From positions 343,874 to 407,873 of the forward strand of contig JBAGJB010000196.1 of the NCBI GenBank assembly GCA_037577475.1: a stretch of DNA of 64,000 nucleotides, read 5' to 3'. The notes beneath the pieces are model-generated. The model did no database searches. It was given only the letters and a program-made list of their open reading frames with translations, and was not told the DNA's origin. Source of the DNA: Chaunax sp. Z400 (lineage: Eukaryota > Chordata > Actinopteri > Lophiiformes > Chaunacidae). Both the position numbers and the translations under genes were made by a program. This document shows positions 31,162 through 43,347 of the stretch, piece after piece (positions within the stretch are counted from its first letter, which is position 1; every line of letters begins with the position of its first letter).

Positions 31162-34100
31162 ATGGATTCCACTCCGGCCTTTCGGTACCTGCCTTCCTCC
31201 TCCCACCTGATCTTGCAGCCTTCTGCCGCGGCGACACACGTCGTCAAAGCCTCCCAGAAGGGTGGCCGAGACACTGTGAGGTCGTTCGAGGTGAAGCTGC
31301 CTGAGAGGGTGAGGGAGGAGGCAGTGACCAAGGTCAAGGCTGCGGGAGGTGACCCAGGCTGCCCTGAACTGGTGCTCAGTGAAACAGAGCTCCAGTTTGG
31401 ACAGTACAGGGGTCAGACATTGAAATGGCTATTGAGCAACGATGTTGGCTATGCAGTTAGCATCATCGTCTCTCATCAGGGGGAGATGGATGGGAGGGGG
31501 GGCACCTCCCAGTCTCGCCTCGAGGCCAACAAAAACGCCCTCACCTCCTATGCTGCCCTCTTTCCACCTGTCATGGTGGCAGTGAAGGAGCGGCGGATGT
31601 GGGAGGGAGCAGAGTCGGTGAGGGGCATGGATAAGTGTTGCGTAGGTTTTGGGGTGCACGCCAGCAGGACCTATGCTTCACTGTACGAAGCAACTGACCG
31701 GGAGAGCAGGACGTGAGTATTGAGAAGTCATCATTTTTCAATTGTAAAAATTCACAGGTCAACTATGGAGAAAACACTCATTCGGTTTGCCCTGTTTGTC
31801 CATAGGTACGTGCAGTGGGTGACGCGCCAGAAGCCACAGGCCGGGTCGCGGCTGAAGCAGCTGCAGGTGTACTTGGTCGGTCGCACCAACCAGGATGCAG
31901 CGGCCAGAGTTCCAGCGGCTACTCCGCCTGCCCGCCAGGACACAGCACGTCCGTCGACCAGTAAGACCCTCTCCCCTTGTTGTGTAGGCGTCTCACGAGT
32001 CCTGTTAAAAGTGCAAATGTCATACAGTCCTACATTCACTTCTTGTGCAGGCGCTGCATCCGGTGACCTGACGGACGACGTCCTCGTCGCCGCTGCTGTG
32101 GAGGTCGACTCTCAGCGTGAGTGCATTTTGGTTTTTTGTACGCCATGTCCTGTCAGTCGTTCAACTGGCTGGCTGGCTGACTGACTGACTGACTGACTGG
32201 CTGGCTGAAATTTGCAGTTGCCAGGGATGCCGCAGCACCTGTCGCCCGCCCAGGACCTTCAGGACCCCCTCCCCCCAAACAGCTCGCGCAGCCCACCTCC
32301 ACCGGTGCAGAGGTGAGATATAATTTTCTAGTAATAAGCAAAATGATATTAGTACTTAAAATAGTACTGACGGATGCGATGTGAACGTTGCAGCTGCTGC
32401 CCAAGAAGTGGAGGAAGGCGCTGCCGGTGGAGCAGCAGGACTGGCTGGGCCGAGCTCTCTTCACCAGAGGTGTGGGAGGACATCCCGTCCTCGTCAGTGA
32501 CCTCCATCTCTGGTGGTCCCCCCCAGGAGACCGGCCCCTGTACGCGCAGCCCCCTGCCTCGTGCCATCCCTTTTTTCACACATGCTTCTTCCTGTGGGCG
32601 CCCTACAGGATGTGGGCGTGCAGGTTTGTGTGCAAGGGATGTGGCCACAAACTCACAGGGGCTGGTCTGTACAAGACGGTGCGGAGGGTCCTGGACATGA
32701 CAGGCTGGTACTTCATGGGCACGGAGTACCTGGAATGCCTGTCATGTAAGCGCAAGGTTGCTGCCTGGTCCCAGGATATCATGGACCAGCTGGACCTGGG
32801 GCACCAGATGCAGTTTCCTGCCATCCTGACCTACAAGTAAGCAGAAATAAGAAGGCTTGTGTATTTATTTATTCATTCAATTATTTACTGCAGCATAGCA
32901 CACGATTGACCTCTTCACCACACACTCAGGTTGTCCTGCGACAAGGCGGTGGTGGGGCATTTGAGGGAGCGCACTTTGGGCAACAGTGCGGCTTGCCTCA
33001 GAAAAACCTTGAGGGAGCAGCACAGCTCAGAGTGGGCGGGGCGCGTCATCCGCTACCTCTCTGTGTTGGAGTTGCTCGGCGTCACGGAACAGCAGGACCT
33101 GCAGCAGCTGCCAAAGATGCCACCGGTGCCCTCTGCGTCCTGGCTGCTCTCCGTGTACGTGCGGGACGCCCTCGCCCGCCTGCCGGAGACCAAGGCCAGG
33201 CTTACCTCGGTGTTTGGCAGCATTTTGAAGCTGGACTCCACCAAGAAGGTGAGCTGTGATTAGGAAGATGCACGCATTTCTATGGATTGTGCTCTGTGTG
33301 TCCGACAATGTTTACTATTTGAAAGTATAATCGGTGTGTGACGTGACAATGTTCTTCACTGTGTCTCATGCAGATGACCAAGAAACTGGCCGGTAAGGCC
33401 GCTGGGACAGCAGGATGGGTGACCAACGTGGGCAACGAGTACGGGCAGGTGCTCATCTCCGTCCTCACCGCCTGCGAGGGGGATGGACTGGTAGCCATGG
33501 CGCAGGGGCTCATGCGGCGCTACAGGGAGGCCAGGGTGGCACCCCCTCAGGTGCTCTACGTGGACCGGGACTGCTGCACTCGCAACCACCAGCCCAAGGT
33601 ACCGTGGCGTCTCTCACACACAGACACACTGCTGACTGCAGCTGCCATTTAAAACGACTGACCGATTGATGATTCGTTGTTAGGTCGGGCTGATGTTTGG
33701 TGAGTGGGACCAGCTGATGGTCCGCCTGGATGTGTGGCACCTCTTGCGACGCTTCGCGAGGGGCGTCACCACCGACGCCCACCTGCTGTACGGCCCCTTC
33801 ATGTCCCGCCTGTCCACTGCCATCTTTGAGTGGGACGGGGAGGATGTGGAGCGGCTGAAGAGGGCAAAGCAGTCCCAGATGGGGACGGGTGCCATCGTCC
33901 ACCTGACCATTCCTGAGATGGCCCCTCACTGCCGGCGGCGGATCAGGGCGCAGCCAGAAGCCGACCGTCTGATCCAGGAGGTGCTGGATCACTTCTGGAA
34001 TGCTGTGGACACCATGGGGGTCCCGCTGATTGACCGCGCCAGGATGGGGGAGATCTGGAGGACCCAGCGTCGCCACCTCCACTGCATCCAGGACCCAGAG

Positions 34101-34442
34101 GGAGTGCAGCTCTACACGAAGACGGGGGAAGTGACCAGGGGAGGGGTCAAGCTACATGTATTCATTCTATACATACTGTACATACTATTCATACTGTACA
34201 TACTATACATACTATTCATACTGTACATACAATACATACTATTCATACTGTACATACTATACATACTGTTCATACTATACATACTGTTCATACTGTACAT
34301 ACTATACATACTATTCATACTATTCATACTATTCATACTGTACATACTATACATACTATTCATACTGTACATACTATACATACTATTCATACTGTACATA
34401 CTATACATACTATTCATACTATACATACTATTCATACTGTAA
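31162..34442 (+). CDS. DUF6729-like transposase-type protein, copy 1, 3'-truncated and fused to satellite
   Basis: Spliced gene. Exons: 31161-31712, 31806-31960, 32051-32116, 32218-32312, 32394-32836, 32930-33248, 33374-33598 and 33684 into the array, all with GT/AG introns and a continuous frame. Non-coding exon 1 is near 29270-29348. Residues ~90-120 contain FGQYRGQTLKWLLSNDVGY. Residues ~360-410 form a C4 zinc ribbon (C369-x2-C372, C404-x2-C407) in WACRFVCKGCGHKLTGAGLY, the part recalled as DUF6729. From ~520 an RNase H/DDE-like region follows, with D539 (ILKLDSTKK), D607/D609 (VLYVDRDCC) and RLDVWHLLRRF. After about residue 776 (GGVKLH) the frame enters the 10-bp array and reads FILYILYILFIL... 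until a TAA at 34440. The family's expected C-terminal part, including any last catalytic acid, is missing. Function is inferred as a transposase or a domesticated relative; a full enzyme is unlikely. Confidence 0.75.
32165..32208. repeat. (CTGG)n(CTGA)n intronic microsatellite
   Basis: Tetramer repeats in the short intron before exon 5; composition differs slightly from the equivalent in copy 2 (37604-37646). Confidence 0.9.
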
Positions 34443-36312
34443 ATACTATTCATACTGTACATACTATTCATACTGTACATACTATTCATACTGTACATAC
34501 TATACATACTATTCATACTATACATACTATTCATACTGTACATACTATTCATACTGTACATACTATTCATACTATTCATACTATACATACTATTCCTACT
34601 ATACATACTATTCATACTGTACATACTGTACATACTATACATACTATTCATACTGTACATACTATTCATACTATACATACTGTACATACTATTTATACTA
34701 TACATACTACACATACTATACATACTACACATACTATTTATACTATTCATACTATACATACTATTTATACTATACATACTACACATACTATTTATACTAT
34801 ACATACTATTCCTACTATACATACTATTCATACTGTACATACTGTACATACTGTACATACTGTACATACTATTCATACTGTACATACTATTCATACTATA
34901 CATACTGTACATACTATTTATACTGTACATACTACACATACTATACATACTACACATACTATTTATACTATACATACTATTTATACTATACATACTATTC
35001 ATACTGTACATACTATTCATACTATTCATAATGTACATACTGTACATACTGTACATACTATACATACTACTCATACTATACATACTACTCATACTGTACA
35101 TACTATTCGTACTATACATACTATTCGTACTATACATACTATTCATACTATACATACTATTCCTACTATACATACTATTCCTACTGTACATACTATACAT
35201 ACTATTCATACTAGTCATACTGTACATACTACACATACTATTCATACTGTACATACTATACATACTATTCATACTATACATACTGTACATACTATTCATA
35301 CTATACATACTGTACATACTATTTATACTATACATACTACACATACTATTTATACTATACATACTATTTATACTATACATACTATTTATACTATTCATAC
35401 TATACATACTATTCATACTGTACATACTATTCATACTGTACATACTATACATACTACTCATACTATACATACTATTCGTACTATACATACTGTACATACT
35501 ATTCATACTGTACATACTATTCATACTGTACATACTATTCATACTGTACATACTATACATACTATTCATGCTATACATACTGTACATACTATACATACTA
35601 TTCATACTGTTCATACTGTACATACTGTACATACTGTACATACTGTACATACTATTCATACTGTACATACTATACATACTATTCATACTGTACATACTAT
35701 ACATACTATTCATACTGTACATACTATACATACTATTCATACTGTACATACTATACATACTATTCATACTGTACATACTATACATACTATTCATACTATT
35801 CATACTGTACATACTATATACTATTCATACTGTACATACTATTTATACTATACATACTATACATTCTATACATACTATTCATACTGTACATACTGTACAT
35901 ACTGTACATACTATTCATACTGTACATACTGTACATACTGTTAATACCGTTCATACTATTCATACTATTCATACTGTACATACTATACATACTGTACATA
36001 CTATTCATACTATTCATACTGTACATACTATACATACTATTCATACTGTACATACTATACATACTATTCATACTGTACATACTATTCATACTATTCATAC
36101 TGTACATACTATTCATACTATTCATACTGTACATACTATTCATACTATTCATACTGTACATACTATTCATACTGTACATACTGTACATACTATTCATACT
36201 ATACATACTGTACATACTATTCATACTATACATACTATTCATACTAAACATACTGTAGATACTATACATATTATTCATACTGTACATACTATACATATTA
36301 TTCATACTGTAC
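34158..36312. repeat. 10-bp minisatellite array interrupting DUF6729-like gene copy 1
   Basis: 2.15 kb of the CATACTATAC / CATACTATTC / CATACTGTAC family, starting right after CAAGCTACATGTATTCAT in exon 9 and ending at CATACTGTACACAGCATG. Very long frames on both strands (for example minus 34112-35812) are artefacts of the 30-bp/10-codon periodicity. Confidence 0.97.
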
Positions 36313-36353
36313 ACAGCATGTCCGTCGACCAGTAAGACCCTCTCCCCTTGTTG
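36311..36353 (+). pseudogene. Exon 3/intron 3 fragment of the DUF6729-like gene
   Basis: 43 bp matching the end of exon 3 and its GT donor (CCGTCGACCAGTAAGACC) at about 31940-31982, with C-to-T in ACGTCC. It is stranded between the satellite and the basic tail exon, indicating a rearranged copy. Confidence 0.8.
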
Positions 36354-36479
36354 GCAAAGAGGAGAGCAGAAAGATTCAAAAGGAAGGAGCAAAGACTTGC
36401 GCAGAAAATGAAGAGAAAGGAAAAGAGAAAACAGGACAGAAGGAAGAGACAGGAAAGAGAAGCAGAGGGGGGGAAGTGA
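36354..36479 (+). pseudogene. Basic C-terminal tail exon, 3' remnant of DUF6729-like gene
   Basis: Encodes AKRRAERFKRKEQRLAQKMK, then RKEKRKQDRRKRQEREAEGGK and a TGA at 36477-36479. It is homologous to the tail at 27940-28110. Position after the gene body suggests it is the true 3' end of the protein, separated from exon 9 by the satellite. Its junction with the exon 3 fragment rather than with a normal acceptor shows that this copy is deleted internally. Confidence 0.6.
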
Positions 36480-36580
36480 TGGATTTGTTTATTTTTAGAA
36501 CATAATTGTGTGCAGTGTGTTTATCTTATCTTTTTTGTTTGTGTGTGTCTTTTCTTTGTATGTGTATATTTGCTTTGCCT

Positions 36581-37006
36581 TTATATAATTTGTGTGTTTT
36601 GCAGTGTGTTTTTATAATTTGTGTGTGTCTTGCAGTATGTTTTTATAATTTGTGTGTGTTTTGCGGTGTGTTTTTATAATTTGTGTGTGTTTTGCGGTGT
36701 GTTTTTATAATTTGTGTGTGTTTTGCGGTGTGTTTTTATAATTTGTGTGTGTTTTGCGGTGTGTTTTTATAATTTGTGTGTGTTTTGCGGTGTGTTTTTA
36801 TAATTTGTGTGTGTTTTGCGGTGTGTTTTTATAATTTGTGTGTGTTTTGCGGTGTGTTTTTATAATTTGTGTGTGTTTTGCGGTGTGTTTTTATAATTTG
36901 TGTGTGTTTTGCGGTGTGTTTTTATAATTTGTGTGTGTTTTGCGGTGTGTTTTTATAATTTGTGTGTGTTTTGCGGTGTGTTTTTATAATTTGTGTGTGT
37001 TTTGGT
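36581..37006 (+). repeat. 31-bp minisatellite (TTTTTATAATTTGTGTGTG...)
   Basis: About 13-14 nearly perfect 31-bp units TTTTGCGGTGTGTTTTTATAATTTGTGTGTG, with the first two units diverged (GCAGTGTG). It lies in what would be the 3' untranslated region after the tail exon and forms the left breakpoint of gene copy 2. Confidence 0.95.
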
Positions 37007-40000
37007 CTGTCATGGTGGCAGTGAAGGAGCGGCGGATGCGGGAGGGAGCAGAGTCGGTGAGGGGCATGGATAAGTGTTGCGTAGGTTTTGGGGTGCACGC
37101 CAGCAGGACCTATGCTTCACTGTACGAAGCAACTGACCGGGAGAGCAGGACGTGAGTATTGAGAAGTCATCATTTTTCAATTGTAAAAATTCACAGGTCA
37201 ACTATGGAGAAAACACTCATTCGGTTTGCCCTGTTTGTCCATAGGTACGTGCAGTGGGTGACGCGCCAGAAGCCACAGGCCGGGTCGCGGCTGAAGCAGC
37301 TGCAGGTGTACTTGGTCGGTCGCACCAACCAGGATGCAGCGGCCAGAGTTCCAGCGGCTACTCCGCCTGCCCGCCAGGACACAGCACGTCCGTCGACCAG
37401 TAAGACCCTCTCCCCTTGTTGTGTAGGCGTCTCACGAGTCCTGTTAAAAGTGCAAATGTCATACAGTCCTACATTCACTTCTTGTGCAGGCGCTGCATCC
37501 GGTGACCTGACGGACGACGTCCTCGTCGCCGCTGCTGTGGAGGTCGACTCTCAGCGTGAGTGCATTTTGGTTTTTTGTACGCCATGTCCTGTCAGTCGTT
37601 CAACTGGCTGGCTGGCTGACTGACTGACTGACTGACTGACTGGCTGAAATTTGCAGTTGCCAGGGATGCCGCAGCACCTGTCGCCCGCCCAGGACCTTCA
37701 GGACCCCCTCCCCCCAAACAGCTCGCGCAGCCCACCTCCACCGGTGCAGAGGTGAGATATAATTTTCTAGTAATAAGCAAAATGATATTAGTACTTAAAA
37801 TAGTACTGACGGATGCAATGTGAACGTTGCAGCTGCTGCCCAAGAAGTGGAGGAAGGCGCTGCCGGTGGAGCAGCAGGACTGGCTGGGCCGAGCTCTCTT
37901 CACCAGAGGTGTGGGAGGACATCCCGTCCTCGTCAGTGACCTCCATCTCTGGTGGTCCCCCCCAGGAGACCGGCCCCTGTACGCGCAGCCCCCTGCCTCG
38001 TGCCATCCCTTTTTTCACACACGCTTCTTCCTGTGGGCGCCCTACAGGATGTGGGCGTGCAGGTTTGTGTGCAAGGGATGTGGCCACAAACTCACAGGGG
38101 CTGGTCTGTACAAGACGGTGCGGAGGGTCCTGGACATGACAGGCTGGTACTTCATGGGCACGGAGTACCTGGAATGCCTGTCATGTAAGCGCAAGGTTGC
38201 TGCCTGGTCCCAGGATATCATGGACCAGCTGGACCTGGGGCACCAGATGCAGTTTCCTGCCATCCTGACCTACAAGTAAGCAGAAATAAGAAGGCTTGTG
38301 TATTTATTTATTCATTCAATTATTTACTGCAGCATAGCACACGATTGACCTCTTCACCACACACTCGGGTTGTCCTGCGACAAGGCGGTGGTGGGGCATT
38401 TGAGGGAGCGCACTTTGGGCAAAAGTGCGGCTTGCCTCAGAAAAACCTTGAGGGACCAGCACAGCTCAGAGTGGGCGGGGCGCGTCATCCGCTACCTCTC
38501 TGTGTTGGAGTTGCTCGGCGTCACGGAACAGCAGGACCTGCAGCAGCTGCCAAAGATGCCACCAGTGCCCTCTGCGTCCTGGCTGCTCTCCGTGTACGTG
38601 CGGGACGCCCTCGCCCGCCTGCCGGAGACCAAGGCCAGGCTTACCTCGGTGTTTGGCAGCATTTTGAAGCTGGACTCCACCAAGAAGGTGAGCTGTGATT
38701 AGGAAGATGCACGCATTTCTATGGATTGTGCTCTCAGTGTGTCCGACAATGTTTACTATTTGAAAGTATAATCGGTGTGTGACGTGACAATGTTCTTCAC
38801 TGTGTCTCATGCAGATGACCAAGAAACTGGCCGGTAAGGCCGCTGGGACAGCAGGATGGGTGACCAACGTGGGCAACGAGTACGGGCAGGTGCTCATCTC
38901 CGTCCTCACCGCCTGCGAGGGGGATGGACTGGTAGCCATGGCGCAGGGGCTCATGCGGCGCTACAGGGAGGCCAGGGTGGCACCCCCTCAGGTGCTCTAC
39001 GTGGACCGGGACTGCTGCACTCGCAACCACCAGCCCAAGGTACCGTGGCGTCTCTCACACACAGACACACTGCTGACTGCAGCTGCCATTTAAAACGACT
39101 GACCGATTGATGATTCGTTGTTAGGTCGGGCTGATGTTTGGTGAGTGGGACCAGCTGATGGTCCGCCTGGATGTGTGGCACCTCTTGCGACGCTTCGCGA
39201 GGGGCGTCACCACCGACGCCAACCTGCTGTACGGCCCCTTCATGTCCCGCCTGTCCACTGCCATCTTTGAGTGGGACGGGGAGGATGTGGAGCGGCTGAA
39301 GAGGGCAAAGCAGTCCCAGATGGGGACGGGTGCCATCGTCCACCTGACCATTCCTGAGATGGCTCCTCACTGCCGGCGGCGGATCAGGGCGCAGCCAGAA
39401 GCCGACCGTCTGATCCAGGAGGTGCTGGATCACTTCTGGAATGCTGTGGACACCATGGGGGTCCCGCTGATTGACCGCGCCAGGATGGGGGAGATCTGGA
39501 TGACCCAGCGTCGCCACCTCCACTGCATCCAGGACCCAGAGGGAGTGCAGCTCTACACGAAGACGGGGGAGGTGACCAGGGGAGGGGTCAAGCTACATGT
39601 ATTCATACTATACATACTGTACATACTGTTCATTCTACACATACGACTACTATTCATACTATACATACTATTCATACTGTACATACTATTTATACTATAC
39701 ATACTATTCATACTGTACATACTATTTATACTATACATACTATACATACTATTCATACTATTCATACTGTACATACTATACATACTATTCATACTGTACA
39801 TACTATACATACTATACATACTATTCATACTATACATACTATTCATACTGTACATACTATACATACTATTCATATTGTACATACTATTCATACTGTACAT
39901 ACTATACATACTATTCATATTGTACATACTGTACATACTATACATACTATTCATACTATACATACTATTCATACTATACATACTATTCATACTATACATA

Positions 40001-40030
40001 CTATTTTTACTATACATACTATACATATAA
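37007..40030 (+). pseudogene. DUF6729-like gene, copy 2, 5'-truncated, splice-broken and fused to satellite
   Basis: Matches 31568-34160 at an offset of 5439-5441 bp with ~99.5% identity. It starts inside exon 2 (VMVAVKERRM). Remaining exons: 37007-37151, 37245-37399, 37490-37555, 37657-37751, 37833-38275, 38369-38687, 38815-39039 and 39125 into the array. The start codon, first ~135 residues and promoter are absent. The acceptor before 38369 is GG instead of AG (38367 A to G), so normal splicing of that exon is lost. Differences from copy 1 include W/R, C/R, N/K, E/D, H/N and R/M changes against about three synonymous ones, consistent with no selection. The zinc-ribbon cysteines and the aspartates are unchanged. 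The frame continues into the 10-bp array for ~145 codons to TAA at 40028. Confidence 0.82.
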
Positions 40031-43000
40031 ATTCTATGCATACCATACATACTATTCATACTATACATACTATTCATACTATACATACTGTACATACTAT
40101 TCATACTATATATACTGTACATACTATACATACTATACATACTATTTATACTATACATACTATTTATACTATACATACTATTCATACTGTACATACTATT
40201 CATACTATTCATAATGTACATACTATACATACTATTCATACTGTACATACTATACATACTGTACATACTATTCATACTGTACATACTATACATAGTATTC
40301 ATACTGTACATACTATTCCTACTATACATACTATTCATACTGTACATACTATTCCTACTATACATACTATACATACTATGCGTACTATTCATACTGTACA
40401 TACTATACATACTATTCATACTATACATACTATTCCTACTATACATACTATTCATACTATTATTTCTACACATACTACTACTATACATACTATTCATACT
40501 ATACATGCCATACATACTATTTATACTATACATACTATTCATACTATACATACTGTTCATTCTACACATACTACTACTATTCATACTATACATACTATTC
40601 ATACTATTCATACTGTACATACTATTTATACTAAACATACTGTTTATTCTATACATACTATTCATACTGTACATACTATACATACTATTCATACTATTCA
40701 TACTATACATACTATTCATACTGTACATACTATACATACTATTCATACTATTCATACTAAACATACTGTTTATACTATACATACTATACATACTCTACAT
40801 ACTATACATACTATTTATACTATACATACTATTCATACTGTACATACTATACATACTATTCATACTTTACATACATATACATAATATTTTTTACTAAACA
40901 TACTATTTATACTATACATACTATTCATTCTATACATACTATTCATACTATACATACTATACATACTATTATTTCCACACATACTACTACTATACATACT
41001 ATTCATACTATACATACTATTTTTTACTTTACATACTATACATACTATTCATACTATACATATAAATTCTATACATACTATGCATACCATGCATACCATA
41101 TATACTATTCATACTATACATGCCATACATACCATTTATACTATACATACTATTCATACTGTACATACTATACATACTATTCATACTGTACATACTAATC
41201 ATACTGTACATACTATTCATACTATAAAATACTATTCATACTGTACATACTATTCATACTATACATACTATTCATACTATACATACTATTCATTCTATAC
41301 ATACTACTACTATTCATACTATACATACTATTCATACTATACATATTATACATACTATTCATTCTACACATACTACTACTATACATACTATTCATACTAT
41401 ACATACTATTTTTACTATACATACTATACATATAAATTCTATACATACTATGCATACCATACATACTATTCATACTATACATACTATACATACTATTCAT
41501 TCTACACATACTACTACTATACATACTATTCATACTATACATACTATACATACTATTCATACTATACATACTATTCATACTATACATATGAATTCTATAC
41601 ATACTATGCATACCATGCATACCATACATACTATTCATACTATACATGCCATACATACTATTCATACTATACATACTTTACATAATGTACATACAATACA
41701 TACCATACATGCTGTACATACTATTCATACTGTACATACTATACATACTATTCATACTATACATACTGTTCATTCTATACATACTATTCATACTATTCAT
41801 ACTATACATACTATACATACTACACATACTACTACTATACATACTATTCATAGTATACATACTATTTTTACTATACATACTATACATACTATTCATACTG
41901 TACATACTATTCATACTATACATACTATTCATACTATACATACTGTTCATTCTATACATACTATTCATACTATACATACTACACATACTACTACTATACA
42001 TACTATTCATACTATACATACTATTTTTACTATACATACTATACATACTATTCATACTGTACATACTATTCATACTATACATACTATACATACTATTCAT
42101 ACTGTACATACTATTCCTACTATACATACTATACGTACTATGCATACTATTCATACTGTACATACTATACATACTATTCATACTATACATACTATTCCTA
42201 CTATACATACTATTCATACTACACATACTAGTCATACTGTACATACTATACATACTGTACATACTATTTATACTATACATACTATACATACTATTTATAC
42301 TATACATACTATTTATACTATACATACTATTCATACTGTACATACTATTCATACTATTCATAATGTACATACTATACATACTGTACATACTATACATACT
42401 ACTCATACTATTCATACTGTACATACTATTCATACTATTCATAATGTACATACTATACATACTATTCATACTGTACATACTATACATACTACTCATACTA
42501 TACATACTATTCGTACTATACATACTATACATACTATTCATACTATTCATACTGTACATACTATACATACTATTCATACTGTACATACTATACATACTAT
42601 TCATACTGTACATACTATACATACTATTCATACTGTACATACTATTCATACTGTACATACTATACATACTATTCATGCTATACATACTATTCATACTGTA
42701 CATACTATACATACTATTCATACTGTACATACTATTCATACTATTCATACTATACATACTGTACATACTATACATACTATTTATACTATACATACTATTC
42801 ATACTGTACATACTATACATACTACTCATAATATACATACTATTCGTACTATACATACTATTCATACTATACATACTCTTCATACTGTACATACTATACA
42901 TACTATTCATACTGTACATACTATTCATACTGTACATACTATACATACTATTCATACTGTACATACTATTCATACTGTTCATACTGTACATACTATTCAT

Positions 43001-43347
43001 ACTATACATACTATTCATACTGTACATACTGTACATACTATTCATACTGTACATACTGTACATACTATTCATACTATACATACTATTCATACTGTACATA
43101 CTATTCATACTATACATACTATTCATACTAAACATACTGTATATACTACACATACTATTCATAATGTAGATACTATACATATTATTCATACTGTAGATAC
43201 TATACATATTATTCATACTGTACATACTATACATATTATTCATACTGTACATACTATACATATTATTCATACTGTACATACTATACATACTATACATACT
43301 GTACATACTATACATACTATACATACTGTACATACTATACATACTAT
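39599..43347. repeat. 10-bp minisatellite array, copy B
   Basis: 3.75 kb of the same 10-mers. Between ~40440 and 42010 there are dispersed variant blocks (CACATACTACTACTATACAT, ACATATAAATTCTATACATA, CATACCATGCATACC) forming higher-order units. From about 41983 the variant order equals that at position 1, which defines the tandem unit. It ends at 43347, where the 12/13-bp array starts. Confidence 0.97.

Noticed and set aside
34112..35812. 566-codon Met-Tyr-Ser/Met-Asn-Ser frame on the minus strand, and similar frames at 39553-40791 and 41678-43342
   Set aside because: Same satellite artefact read from the other strand.
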